A stretch of 64,000 nucleotides of DNA, from NCBI GenBank assembly GCA_027422505.1, contig JAPQWV010000641.1, positions 248,001 to 312,000 of the forward strand, given 5' to 3'. The notes under the pieces were generated by a model that ran no database searches, had not been told where the DNA came from, and saw only the letters and a list, made by a program, of their open reading frames with translations. Within the stretch, counting starts at the first letter, position 1, and every line of letters begins with the position of its first letter. This document shows positions 23,452 through 35,456 of this stretch, piece by piece. A program made the translations under genes and the position numbers. Origin of the DNA: Craterostigma plantagineum. Its lineage: Eukaryota > Streptophyta > Magnoliopsida > Lamiales > Linderniaceae.

Positions 23452-24358
23452 ATGGCAGAAGAAAATCAAGTATCAACAACGTCACAGTCTCTCTTGGACG
23501 ACCAATAGCATCCGTTCTTTCTTCATCATACAGATAGCCCAGGTTTAATTCTAGTCCATCAACCTTTAACGGCGACAACTATGCGTCGTGGAGCAGATCT
23601 ATGATTATTGCGCTATCGGTCAAAAACAAGAAAAGATTTATTGATGGTTCGATCAAACCACCCAAGGCGGAAGATACGAAGAACTATTTAGCTTGAAAAA
23701 GAAATAATGATATAGTGATATCATGGATTCTCAATTCAGTATCAAAGGTGATCTCTGCAATCATATATACTCAGAATCAGCTGGAGCTGTTTGTATCGAT
23801 TTGCAAGAAAGGTTTCAAGAAAGCAACGGGCCACGTTTTTATCAATTGAGGAAGGAATTATTGGGTCTATTTCAGAACACGTCTTCTACTGGCCTTTATT
23901 TCACAGGATTGAAGGCATTATGGGATGAACTATCTAATTTCCGACCTTCGTGTTCTTGTGAAAAATGTACTTGCGGAGGCGTTAAAGACTTAAAGGCGTA
24001 TTTCGAAAGAGATTATGTCGTAACGTTCTTGATGGGACTAAACGAGTCTTTTGCTCATGTCCGAGGACAAATACTGTTGATGGATCCCTTGCCACCTATA
24101 AATAAGGTGTTCTCGCTGATTTCTCAAGAAGAAAGGCAACAATCAATTACTTCAAGCAACAATCAAGAAGATCATTTACAACACATGATGTTCTTGGCCA
24201 AGAACATGACTGCAAGTTCATCTGTTGTACCATATAATAAGAGATCACTTCAGAACAACAAAAGGGAAGGCAACCGAGCTTTCTGTACTCATTGCAATAG
24301 GGCAGGGCACACTATCGAAACATGTTATAGGATTCATGGTTTTCCTCCAGAGGTATAA
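23452..24358 (+). pseudogene. gag: Copia gag, broken
   Basis: The start MAEENQVSTTSQSLLDDQ is followed by a stop. Other frames then give HPFFLHHTDSPGLIL and FNGDNYASWSRSM, typical of the copia gag N-terminus. The long open part from 23723 carries the UBN2-type gag region (FYQLRKELLGLFQ, YFERDYVVTFLMGLNESF) and ends in a zinc knuckle CTHCNRAGHTIETCYRIHGF. At least two stops make it inactive. Confidence 0.82.
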
Positions 24359-24509
24359 GCAGAATCCAAGATTCAGAAATAATAGGGTCAATCAAGTGTA
24401 TGCAGATCACTAACAATCGATCAACACCAAGACTGATGATACGGTTACTACAGCTATTGAGAATTTCCTTCAACAGCTTAATCCGCAACAGTTCCAACAG
24501 TTTAAGAAT

Positions 24510-27500
24510 GTGATTAATCAACCGAACATCAGCTCTTCAGTTCAGGGTGCAACGGAATCGGATCATGCAAATGGTAAACATGGAGGTATTTGTTTATCGT
24601 TTGATGTTCCAAGTTTGGACTCGAAGAGAGTATGGTTGATTGATTCAGGTGCCTCAAAACATATATGTTGCCATTCTGCTTTATATCATAACCTATATAA
24701 CATTGATACTTCTTTTGTTAGTTTGCCTAATGGTAGCTCAATCAAAGTAAAGATGGCTGAACTGTAAGAATAAGTGATAAACTAGTTCTGAAAAATGTTC
24801 TTTATGTTCCAGAGATTAGCTTCAACCTTATTTCAGTGAGCTCATTAACGGCTGGTACTAACATGATTTTGACATTTTTCAATGATCATTTTGTCATTCA
24901 GGATTCAACCAAGAAGTTGATGATTGGCAAGGGTGACAAATGTGATGGTTTATATGTTTTGGATGCTAGTAATTCGAGAGTTTATGATCGAATGTTTTCT
25001 AATTCTGTTTTAGATAAAGTCCCCGTAGAAATTTGGCATAGAAGACTTGGTCATCTGTCGTAAAAGATTTTAGATGCATTGAAGTCAGTTCTGAAATGTA
25101 ATAGAGATTTGAATAACAATGACATTTGTAGAATTTGCCCTTTGGCGAAGCAGAAAAGGCTTCCTTTTTCATTTCATAATCACATGGCATGCTCGGCTAC
25201 TTGGTTCATTGTGATATATGGGGACCATTTTATGTTGCCGCACACACTTCACATAGATATTTTCTCACAATAGTCGATGATCATACACGGTATACTTGGA
25301 TTTTTTTGCTTAAACGAAAATCAGAGGTATCAAGTGTGATTCCATTTTTCTTTAACATGGTAGAAAACCAGTTTGGGTGTAAGATTAAAGTTCTTATATC
25401 AGACAATGCGAAAGAATTAACAGAATTTTTGCATGGTAAAGGGACTTTACATCAGTTTTCATGTGAAACACCTCAACAAAATTCAGTTGTTGAACGCAAG
25501 CATCAGCATTTATTAAATGTTGCTAGAGCTTTGTATTTTCAATCTGGGATACCATTGGAGTTTTGGAATGAATGCATATTATCTGCTGCTTTTCTAATAA
25601 ATAGGATACCTTCGACTCTATTACATAATAAAACACCTTATGAGCTATTGTTTAATAAACAAGTTGATTATTCTTTATTTAAAAGTCTTGGTTGTTTGTG
25701 CTATGCATCAACTTTACATGTTGGTAGAATGAAATTCGAACCTAGAGCCAATGAATGTATATTTGTTGGTTATCCTAATGGCATGAAAGCCTACAAATTA
25801 CTTGATTTACATACTAAAACAGTTTTTGTCTCTAGGGATGTTGTGTTCCACGAGGATGTGTTTCCTTTATGTAATAATGAATTTGACTCATCCACTGATC
25901 CATTTTCTAGTTTTGTTTTGCCTAAGGTTGTTAATGATATTGAGTTACAAAGCACTGTTGCCCCTAGTGCAGCAAACGAGCAGAGCATCATTCAAGCTCC
26001 TGAGTCTCATTCCTCTGATCTACAACATTCAAAACAACAGAATTCGAATTCAGAGATTGTTGATAATCTTCCTGAACTCAGACGCTCTGTTAGGCAAACC
26101 AGAAAGCCTGCACATCTGAAGGATTTTCATTGCAATTATCTTTCTACAGCCAAGAGTTTATATCCATTGTCTAATTTTCTTTCTTATAATAAACTTTCAG
26201 ATAATTATAGAAACTTTATTCTAAGTACATCCGTTGCTTCAGAACCTCAGTTTTACCATCAGGCAGTAACCTCGCCGGAATGGAGGGCAGCTATGAGGGA
26301 GGAACTAAATGCCATGGAAGCAAATCAGACATGGTCACTTGTTTCACTTCCTACATGAAAAAGCTCAATCGGATGTCGATGGGTGTACAAGATCAAACAT
26401 AATTCGGAAGGTTCCATTGATAGATTTAAGGCACGACTAGTTGCCAAAGGTTATAACCAACAAGAAGGCGTGGATTATATCGACACATTCTCTCCTGTGG
26501 CAAAATCGAACACAGTAAAGGTTTTACTTTCATTAGCAGCTTCGCAGAATTGGTATTTACACCAAATGGACGTTAATAATGCGTTCTTGAACGGCGATCT
26601 CTTGGAGGAAGTATACATGGACTTGCCACCGGGCAACAAGCCTACAATTCAGCATATTAATGTAGGTAAACTGGTATGTAAATTGAATAAATCGATTTAT
26701 GGTCTAAAGCAGGCTTCGAGGCAATGGAATTCGATGTTCTCGCAGTCATTACAAGAGTTTGGGTTTAGACAGACCGAATCCGATCATTCCCTGTTTGTTA
26801 AAGGCTCAGGTTTGGATTTAGTAGTTTTATTAGTATATGTTGATGATATTGTGTTGGCGGGATCATCTATTGATAACATTAACAAGGTGAAGAATTATTT
26901 ACAGCAGAAGTTTAAGTTGAAGGACTTAGGTGAATTGAAGTATTTTCTTGGTTTAGAAATTGCTAGTAAGACTACTGGACTATATGTCTCACAAAGACAA
27001 TATGTTACATTGATTCAATGCCGATTTCAACACCAATGAATCTGAAGATAAAGCTGAATGCGTCTTAAGGAGATCTTCTACTAGACTCATCTCAATATAG
27101 ACGACTTCACTAGTACATAAAAGCACATAGGAGACGGTTTTTATGAGTTATAGGCGACGGTTGTTGTGCGTCGCCCAGAGCTCAGTCGCCCATCTTCTGA
27201 GTGTTGGGCGACGCATAGACAACCGCCGCCTATAGGTAGGTTATTATATCTAACATTTACTAGGCCTGATATTTCTTTCGCTGTTCACAGGCTCAGCCAG
27301 TATATATCGAGTCCTCAGACGCCTCATCTTCAGGCTGCACACCATCTTCTTAGATACATCAAATCTGCTCCTGGCCAAGGCATATTCATGGCTGGTACAT
27401 CCAATCTTCATATTAAGGCTTTTTCTGACTCGGATTGGGCTGCTTGCAACGACAGTAGAAGATCAGTAATTGACTTTTGCACGTTCCTTGGTGTGTCTTT

Positions 27501-27924
27501 AATATCTTGGAAGGCGAAGAAACAGACAACCGTGTCCAAATCTTCAACTGAGGCCGAGTACAGAGCTCTTGGGTCAACTACAACAGAATTTCTATGGCTG
27601 CGACAACTTTTACAAGAAATTGGTTTGATGCAAAAAGAAGTGCCTGTCATCTACTATGACAATCGATCTGCCATCCAAGTAGCTTCAAATCCAAAGTTTC
27701 ACGAGCGCAGCAAACATATAGAGATCGACTGCCATAGACATCATCTACGTTCTGGTCATATTAAGATATTACAAGTGAGAAGTGATGCTCAACTAGCAGA
27801 TATGTTTACAAAGCCCTTGGCAGCAATTACTCTCAAGCATTTGATGTCCAAAATGTCTGTTATCGATATATATAATCCATTTTGCGGGGGCGTATTAGCT
27901 GATAAAGCATTGATACAAGTCTGA
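24510..27924 (+). pseudogene. pol: Copia pol: protease, integrase, RT, RNase H, broken
   Basis: In order: aspartic protease WLIDSGASKHICCH (near 24635), GAG-pre-integrase IWHRRLGHLS, the integrase core with YFLTIVDDHTRYTWIF, LISDNAKELT and NSVVERKHQHLLNVARA (to about 25700), RT from EWRAAMREELNAME (26280) through YVDDIVLAGSS (near 26840), and RNase H with AFSDSDWAACNDSRRS and KSSTEAEYRAL to 27924. Frame breaks occur near 24765, 25063, 26358 and 27040, and a CACTA-like hairpin replaces the RT/RNase H linker. Inactive. Confidence 0.88.
27108..27230 (+). mobile_element. CACTA-like MITE fragment in the copia RT/RNase H linker
   Basis: Begins CACTAGTACATAAAAGC, the usual start of plant CACTA ends, and contains a long imperfect hairpin: TATAGGCGACGG followed later by GCGTCGCCC pairs with GGGCGACGC and CCGCCGCCTATA. 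The RT reads YRRL before it and IGRLLYL after it, so it was inserted in a continuous frame. The right CACTA terminus is missing or truncated. Confidence 0.6.
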
Positions 27925-28140
27925 TCAAGCCATGAATCAAGTTTGTACAGTGATGAAAGTTGGGGTTTATTTGTAATTAAGCATTTTTTATCAGGTTTTA
28001 TTTGGTAGTTGTTTCTATTAGTGCTTGTCAACGTGTACCTATATATAGAGACATGGTTAGCTTGTAAATATAATATAGAAATTCATTTTTGTTCTTCACA
28101 TCTCTTCGTATCAGAACCCCAAAATTCCATAAAGTTCATA
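27893..28140 (+). repeat. Copia 3' LTR
   Basis: 248 bp, TATTAG...TTCATA, followed by the CATCG duplication. It pairs with 23104-23343. Confidence 0.88.
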
Positions 28141-28205
28141 CATCGTAAAATCACGACTCATATGTCGAAACACAACACTAATTGAATGACCAATAAAAGA
28201 CGAAA

Positions 28206-28226
28206 GGGGGGGGGGGGGGGGGGGGG
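28206..28226 (+). repeat. Poly-G tract
   Basis: An uninterrupted run of 21 G in the right part of the MULE. Such runs are rare in plant DNA and are prone to slippage and assembly error. Confidence 0.8.
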
Positions 28227-28539
28227 AATAGCTAATCCAATATCCCAGCTTTGGCAGTTCGTGGGATAAATGCAGTTATTCCAGCTTAGAGGAGCCGATT
28301 GCGAAGTAATTTCAGCGAACGACGTGATTATTGATGTCTGCGTTTCATCTTTGTCTGAGTTGAGGGTTTTTTATCGTCTGTGAGTTATTGTTTGTGAATG
28401 TATTATATGTTTCATTTGCGTTTTGCGTTCCCGCTTAAAAAGAATTTTCAAATTATTGTTTGTGAATGCTAAAGGGTAATATGGTAATTTGCTTATAAAC
28501 AAAGATTTTGTCTAATGGCAGTAGTAAATCACGAAATTA

Positions 28540-28596
28540 AATTGAGAGGGTCTGACTATCGTAAAGTGCCATTAGGTATTTTTCTCAAAATTTCTC
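28540..28596 (-). repeat. MULE right terminal repeat
   Basis: The reverse complement starts GAGAAATTTTGAGAAAAATA and matches the left end at 13506. It is followed by the TTGAAATAT duplication. Confidence 0.65.
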
Positions 28597-28605
28597 TTGA
28601 AATAT

Positions 28606-29023
28606 TTTAAAGAATTCTACTAATCATAGGCAATGTTCTCAATATTTTGCATGTTATTTAGATTTTAGATTGCCAGGTTTAAGGTATAAAAACATGTAAT
28701 GAATTTGTCATAACTTTAGAAAAGATCAATAAATTGTGAGATTCAATACTAGCATATTACAACCACATGAGATGATACAATATATAGATTGGGCCACTCC
28801 CTTCGCCTTTCCTTAACAATGTCTGTAAAAATTAGCAGCTAACTTTCTTGGAGACTACAGAAACTTTCTTGGAGATTACAGAACTCCAAACCTTATTCAA
28901 ACAAGTCCCACGAAACAGAAACAGAACACACAGATGCAATTAGAAAACATCCAAACAAAAAGGAAAACAAGATTAAAATCAAGATCAAGCATGCCTCGGA
29001 AAATACGGTATGGCTCGCACTCA
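28606..29023. other. Intergenic, 3' of the GST gene
   Basis: About 420 bp between the MULE and the GST stop codon. It would include the GST 3' UTR. No other feature is supported. Confidence 0.5.
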
Positions 29024-30491
<1,468 letters not shown>

Positions 30492-31502
30492 ATGGGCACG
30501 GCGAGGTGGTGGCATCTGACTCCTATCAGAGCGGCGGCGGTCTTCAGCGGCGCTCTGTTCATCACACTCGCCACCATGGGCATCGCACCATTTTACAATT
30601 TCCCGGCAGCACTCACCGCGACTTCTCCGCAGTCGGCGGCGGCCCCACCGAACCCCTCGAGCCCCCCTCCGCCGCCCCATCGCAATTCCTGCGCCTCCTC
30701 TCTCCACAGCATCGCCTTTAGAGACGTCAGATACTGCATAACCGTCAACAGAACCAAAACATGCGGGGAAAAGAAATCTTGGGACTGGGCGGAGGCCGCC
30801 GCCCCCTGCGGTTTCCGGCAACTGAGCTCCGGCCTTTTGAAAGACTCGTGGGTCGTCGTGGCGGGGGACTCACAGTCGAGGGGGGTGGCCTTCGCTCTGC
30901 TGGCGGCGGTGGTGAGACCGCCGCCGTACGGCCCTTGGAAGGCGAGGGACGAGCTCTCCAAAAGCCACAGCAGCTTCTCCGTCGCGGCGGAGGAGGCGGG
31001 CGTCAGATTGGACTTCGTCTGGGCTCCGCGCGTTCTTCAGCTGGCCGATTTCGCCCGGCGGCTGAGCCACGGCGGCGGCGGCGGTATGCCCGACGTGGTG
31101 GTGATGGGGTCGGGGCTGTGGGACATGCTGGAAGGACACAACGCGACGATCTACGGCGATTCGCTGGGGGTTTTAATGGGCTCCGTCCGGGCACTATTGC
31201 GGGTCGGGTCGAAGCCCGTGGGTTTGTTCTGGGTCGGGATTCCGAAGCTGGAGACGGCGAGGCTGAACACGGCGGTGAAGAGGGAGATTATGACGGAGGA
31301 GCTGAGGGGTTTGTACAGCGACGAGGTGGTGGGGAATAAGATGCTGCGTCAGCACGGCGGAGGACCGTTTTGGCTATTGGATCTTTACTCGCTGTCGGCG
31401 GCGTGTGGGTGCACGCGCGATGGGATGCATTACGACGGCGCGGTTTACGAAGCTGCGGTTCAGATTATGTTCAATGTTTTGCTCATGGAATCATCTCTTT
31501 GA
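30492..31502 (+). CDS. SGNH / PC-esterase (TBL-like) putative membrane-anchored protein
   Basis: Single-exon ORF of 336 residues, GC-rich unlike the flanking AT-rich DNA. A hydrophobic segment at about residues 13-36 after a short basic N-terminus suggests a type II signal anchor. Residues 51-62 are proline-rich. The esterase block VVVAGDSQSRG places the GDS nucleophile serine at about 127, and DGMH near 310-313 supplies the Asp-His pair, matching the GDS...DxxH layout of the PC-esterase/TBL superfamily. Cysteines are few, and it is shorter than typical TBL O-acetyltransferases (about 400-550 residues). It may act in the Golgi on polysaccharide acetylation, but substrate and reaction are unknown. 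The start is the first ATG preceding the basic-hydrophobic anchor. Confidence 0.8.
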   Translation: MGTARWWHLTPIRAAAVFSGALFITLATMGIAPFYNFPAALTATSPQSAAAPPNPSSPPPPPHRNSCASSLHSIAFRDVRYCITVNRTKTCGEKKSWDWAEAAAPCGFRQLSSGLLKDSWVVVAGDSQSRGVAFALLAAVVRPPPYGPWKARDELSKSHSSFSVAAEEAGVRLDFVWAPRVLQLADFARRLSHGGGGGMPDVVVMGSGLWDMLEGHNATIYGDSLGVLMGSVRALLRVGSKPVGLFWVGIPKLETARLNTAVKREIMTEELRGLYSDEVVGNKMLRQHGGGPFWLLDLYSLSAACGCTRDGMHYDGAVYEAAVQIMFNVLLMESSL

Positions 31503-31642
31503 TGATTTAATTAGATGTTTTATATGGTTTTATTCATTTAGTCGTTCGCTATACACATTAGATTGTGCAATACAAAAATTAGACATACGTGATACTATAA
31601 TCACGTATTACAAGTAGCATGGCACGATCATATACTCTTATA

Positions 31643-32149
31643 TAGGGGTGAAAGACGAGCCGAGCCGGCTCGGCAAAAGCTCGGCTCGAGCTCGATATAA
31701 ATGAGCTCGAGCTCATTTAAGTCGAGCTCGAGCTTGGGCTCGTTTATGTCGAGCTCGAGCTTGAGCCCGGATATAGTGACTCGAAAGCTCATGAACAGGC
31801 TCACGAGGTTTTTTTTTTATATATTTTTTATATTTTTTATATTTTTATATTAATTTATATTATTTTTCTAATTTTTAAATATTTTTATTAAAATCTCGAT
31901 TTTTTTAAATTTTGTAAATTCTTTTATATTTTTTATACTAATTTATATTATTTTTATTAATTGATTATTTTTTTATTAAAAGCTCGAGCTCGATGAGCTT
32001 CGTAGCTCGAGCTCGAGTTCGAGGTCATCTGGCTGTAAATGAGCCGAGCTCGAGCCATGAGCTGAAAAGCTCGACGAGCTCGAGCTCAGCTGTAAGGGCT
32101 CGAGCTCGAGCCCAGAAAATGAGCCGAGCTCGGCTCGTTTACAGCCCTA
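31643..32149. mobile_element. hAT-like MITE with AGCTCG-motif ends
   Basis: 507 bp with near-perfect 8-bp flanks CTCTTATA (31635-31642) and CTCTTCTA (32150-32157). The inverted ends are TAGGGGTGAAAGACGAGCC and, from the right, TAGGGCTGTAAACGAGCC. Subterminal runs of GAGCTCGAGCTCG surround an AT-rich core. Non-coding. It lies 140 bp downstream of the SGNH gene. Confidence 0.8.
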
Positions 32150-32157
32150 CTCTTCTA

Positions 32158-32350
32158 TAGTATCGTCAATTTGGCCCGTGGCCTGCGGGCTTGCCCGCCC
32201 CGCCCCTCCGAACGGGCCGGCCCACCAATTTTATTAATCATATGTATTATATATTATATTTAAAATATAATAATGTTTACAATTAACTATAGTTAATGAA
32301 TCATTAATTAGACCATAATTAACTACATATATGTTAATAAATATATAATG
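32158..32350. mobile_element. Half of a CCCGCC-type hAT-like MITE
   Basis: Starts TAGTATCGTCAATTTGGCCC, a worn version of the TAGAGCCGTCAAAATGG terminus seen at 50310. It runs through CCCGCCCCGCCC motifs into the AT-rich core shared, in inverse orientation, with the copies at 33206 and 50310. The other half is gone. Confidence 0.65.
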
Positions 32351-32357
32351 AGGAATT

Positions 32358-32663
32358 TTACGGTGCTCACCTTATGTGAGTACCTTACGTGGACACCTGT
32401 TGATACCGATTCGTGCCATTTCAACATCCCACATTGACATCAAAGGTTATGTCGTCTTATCTAACACCTTATAGGTGCTGTTAAGGCATATTGGCGCCCA
32501 TAACATTTAACATGTTAATGAAATATATCGCGTCAATATTCCACGTCAGCATCCGAAATGTCTATTAATAGCAGATAGAAGGTGTTAAATAAGACGACAT
32601 AACCTTAAATGTCGATATGGGGTGTTGAAAAGGCACGAATCGGTGTCACATCATCATGTGAGA
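32358..32663. mobile_element. MITE with ~65-bp inverted repeats
   Basis: The arms at 32404-32470 and 32581-32646 are inverted copies (ACCGATTCGTGCC... against ...GGCACGAATCGGT), each including a GGTTATGTCGTCTTAT block. No coding potential. It adjoins the truncated 3' side of the minus-strand copia and may have caused, or used, that breakpoint. I did not identify its target-site duplication or superfamily. Confidence 0.65.
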
Positions 32664-33205
32664 ATATCTCATTGCATTCAATGCATTCTTTCTGAGCGTA
32701 GCCTTTAACCACCAGTGTGCACGAAACCGCTCTACTTGATCGTCGTTGTTCCGCTTGATCTTAAAGACCCATTTATTGCCGATTACTTTTCTGTCAGTCG
32801 GTAGTGTCACCAGCTCCCTAGACTTATTTTTCGGTAGAGCTTCCATTTCTTCTTGCATTGCCGCCAACCACTGATCTGCATCTGAACTGTTCAGTACTTC
32901 TTGAAGAGTTGATGACACTCAGTCATCAGTTTGAAGACAGTATGCAACGTTGCTATCCATATCGTGATCTCCATGCCAGGATGGTGCGGCTCTTTTGCGT
33001 GTGCCCCTTTTAAGTTCTCGCTCTGAAGATTCGTTCGGCCCTTCCTCGTGCTCTGGTGCTGCTTCAGAAGAATCTTGTTAGACTTCCATTTCACCTGAAT
33101 CGTCGTAGTCTCTGTGCTTTCCTTCGTAGTGTTGTCGCCTGTCATTTACTCCGATTAGTTTATTTTCTAAGAAGAAATCCTTCCTGCTGATGACAACCTT
33201 GTGGG
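32664..33205 (-). pseudogene. Copia RT start (truncated)
   Basis: The reading carries ADQWLAAMQEEMEALPKNKS and VIGNKWVFKIKRN, the N-terminal part of copia RT. After VERFRA it shifts frame, and the alternative frame gives LVVKGYAQKECIECNEIFS. The sequence then stops at the MITE, so the catalytic YVDD region is missing. Confidence 0.8.
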
Positions 33206-33703
33206 TAGACCTGTCAAAATGGCGGGTCGGGCCGGGTTGGCCCACCGTCCGCCAAAGCCCGCCACTTGGCGGGGCAGGGCGGGCCTCAAAAATGGGGGAC
33301 CGGCCAGCCCCTCGGCGGGCCAGGCCCGCCCGCCTATATATTATTTATTTTTCTTGAATTTTTATTTTATAATTTAATTTATTAATTTGTTTTAGTTAAT
33401 TAAGGTATTTAATAATAAATTATGGATAAACAACATATTAACTATATATTTATAAATATATATGTTATTAATTATGGTATAATTAATGAATCATTAACTA
33501 TTAAATTAATATATCTAAATATAATAAATAATATAAAAAATATATAATATTTTATTAAACTGGCGGGCCAGCCCGCCCCGCCCCGCCTAGCCTGCGGCCC
33601 GCGCGGGCTAGCCTGTTTAGGCCCGCCTTCTGGGGGGCCTTAAAAATCCCAGCCCAGCCCGCCCCATATGCAGGGCGGGCCGCGGGCCTTTTTGACAGGT
33701 CTA
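33206..33703. mobile_element. hAT-like MITE with CCCGCC-motif ends, inside copia
   Basis: 498 bp with 8-bp flanks CTTGTGGG (33198-33205) and CTTGTGGA (33704-33711). The perfect inverted ends are TAGACCTGTCAAAA. Subterminal GGCGGG/CCCGCC runs surround an AT-rich core closely similar to that at 50310-50779. The copia integrase C-terminus (EYRLWDP and HKVVISRKDFF) is cut by this insertion. Confidence 0.85.
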
Positions 33704-34072
33704 CTTGTGGATAGTGGGATCCCACAGGCGATACTCCTTTACACCATCAGCATACCCTAAGAACAAACAATTCCTGGACTTCGGATCCGGCTTTGTAGTT
33801 TATTGGGCATTGTACATCACGTACATAGGTCTTCCAAATTCATGGAGTTTAGAATAATCCGATGGCTTTTCGGTCCACATCTCCGTCGGCGTCTTCTGAT
33901 CAATTGTCGTTGAAGGTGATCGATTTATTACGTTGCAGGCGGTGTTGACTACTTCTGGCCAGTATTATTTATCCTGACCCGCAGCTCCCAACATGGCTTT
34001 GTCATTTCTAACAGAGCCTTGTTCATCCGCCCTGACATTCCATTTTGTTGTGAAGTATATGCCGTAGTGAAG

Positions 34073-35451
34073 TGATAAGTTAGGATTTTACGCTATTTTT
34101 ATACCTCGAAAAAGTATATTTTTGATCGATATTTATCCGAATACGCGTGGATATCCTACCCTTAAGTACATGTTTCTTATTTGACATATATCGGAACAAA
34201 AAGAATCAAAGACGGGCTAGTATGCACATTTAGCAGATTTATGAGAGTTGGGCTGCATTTTGTGGGCTTCGAGTTTATCTTCAGTCGAAGGAAACAAATC
34301 TACGCTGATCTAGCAAATAAAGAACAAGTCAATATATGATTATATATGCCCCCAAGATGTGCACGCGCTGCAAGATTTGACTTTCCATCCAAATAGAAAG
34401 ATACGAGGAGTGGAAATCATATATTAGGTGCTTTATAATAGGTCGGTGGCCCCTTTTTGAATTCTATAAAAGGAGATTAGAAGCTTGACTGAGGGAGGCA
34501 GCGAATCACATACGAGCAAAGGCGCTTTGGGCAGCGAAGAAAAGAAACGACGGCAGTGAATAAACGCAGGGCTGAAATAAGAAAACAGAGAGCTGCGACA
34601 GTAGAAGAAAATCGACGGCTTGCGAGGCGTTCCTTCCGTGATAAGCGAAGTTTTATTTTATTTCTCTATTATCGACATTGAATATTTTATGTTTTTATTT
34701 TATTAATATGCTAGCTTAGATTTCTTTGTGATTAAGGTCATGGTAGGCCGTATAATGACTACGTATTAATATTTTTCTTATCCTATTTGATCGTGTGAAT
34801 CGAGTCATGTGTTCTTTGTTTGCGCTTAATGCTTGTGTATGCCTGATCAACATATGCATGTTTATTTGATTGGTTTATGAGACGGACAAAGTGATTAGAC
34901 CGATTAGAACGATAACATCGAACATCACTACGTAAAACCGACCAGAGATGGAATTCGGTTTCGTATGTGTGGTTTCCGAATCCTTAAGCGCCGAAAGCGT
35001 TTGAGCTCGGGGAATTTCATAGAGATTGAATGCATGCCTGGAAACTACAATCCTATAGACATATACGGGTTGGTTCTCTATCACATAGGATCGCTATTGC
35101 GGGACAAACGGGTAGCGATTGTCTTAGGAAATTTTACCTTGACTGAGATTCATGATGGTTAGATAGGATATATTTTATGAAATGTAGGAATTATTTGTGC
35201 TGAACATGTGCCTTAGTCACTCGTCGTCAATTGATTTTTATCTCATCTATTTTATTTGCGTCTATTTTATTATTTGCGCTTTTATCTTGTTTAATTAAAT
35301 CATTAAAACTATAAAAATTCTCTTGGTCTAATTACAATTAGGTTTAATATCTTAGAATTAATCAAGCTATCTTCGTGGATCGATACTCGGACTTCGTCCG
35401 TTTTATACTACTTGCACGACCTAGTACACTTGCTAGTATTTGAGCGTGTCA
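34073..35451 (+). mobile_element. Solo LTR inside copia integrase
   Basis: 1379 bp, TGATAAGTTAGG to GAGCGTGTCA, flanked by TGAAG (34068-34072, 35452-35456). A TATA box, TATAAAAG, lies near 34465. The U5-like end has GATCGATACTCG and then CACTTGCTAG, similar in style to the solo LTR at 19077-20577. No gene or primer site. Confidence 0.85.
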
Positions 35452-35456
35452 TGAAG

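Larger units (their letters stand above)
23104..28140 (+). mobile_element. Ty1/copia retrotransposon, full length but degenerate
   Basis: LTRs 23104-23343 (240 bp) and 27893-28140 (248 bp), primer site TGGTATCAGAGC directly after the first, and a purine-rich tract before the second. Flanked by CATCG (23099-23103, 28141-28145). The LTR ends are TATTAG...TTCATA in place of canonical TG...CA. Gag, protease, integrase, RT and RNase H follow in the copia order, broken by several stops and frameshifts. It sits within the MULE, upstream of the mudrA start. Confidence 0.9.
13506..28596 (-). mobile_element. Mutator-like element (MULE) with accessory gene, heavily nested
   Basis: Flanked by perfect 9-bp duplications TTGAAATAT (13497-13505, 28597-28605), as expected for Mutator. 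The ends are inverted and similar: GGGGATTTTGTAGTAAAATA on the left against GAGAAATTTTGAGAAAAATA from the right. It holds a mudrA-type transposase on the minus strand (split into 16307-17460 and 22025-22980) and a degenerate plus-strand accessory gene (14443-15690). Removing the nested solo LTRs and the copia element leaves about 5.5 kb. The transposase reads IKN-KYKGCL without loss when the solo LTR and one copy of its TTCTT duplication are removed. Confidence 0.85.
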
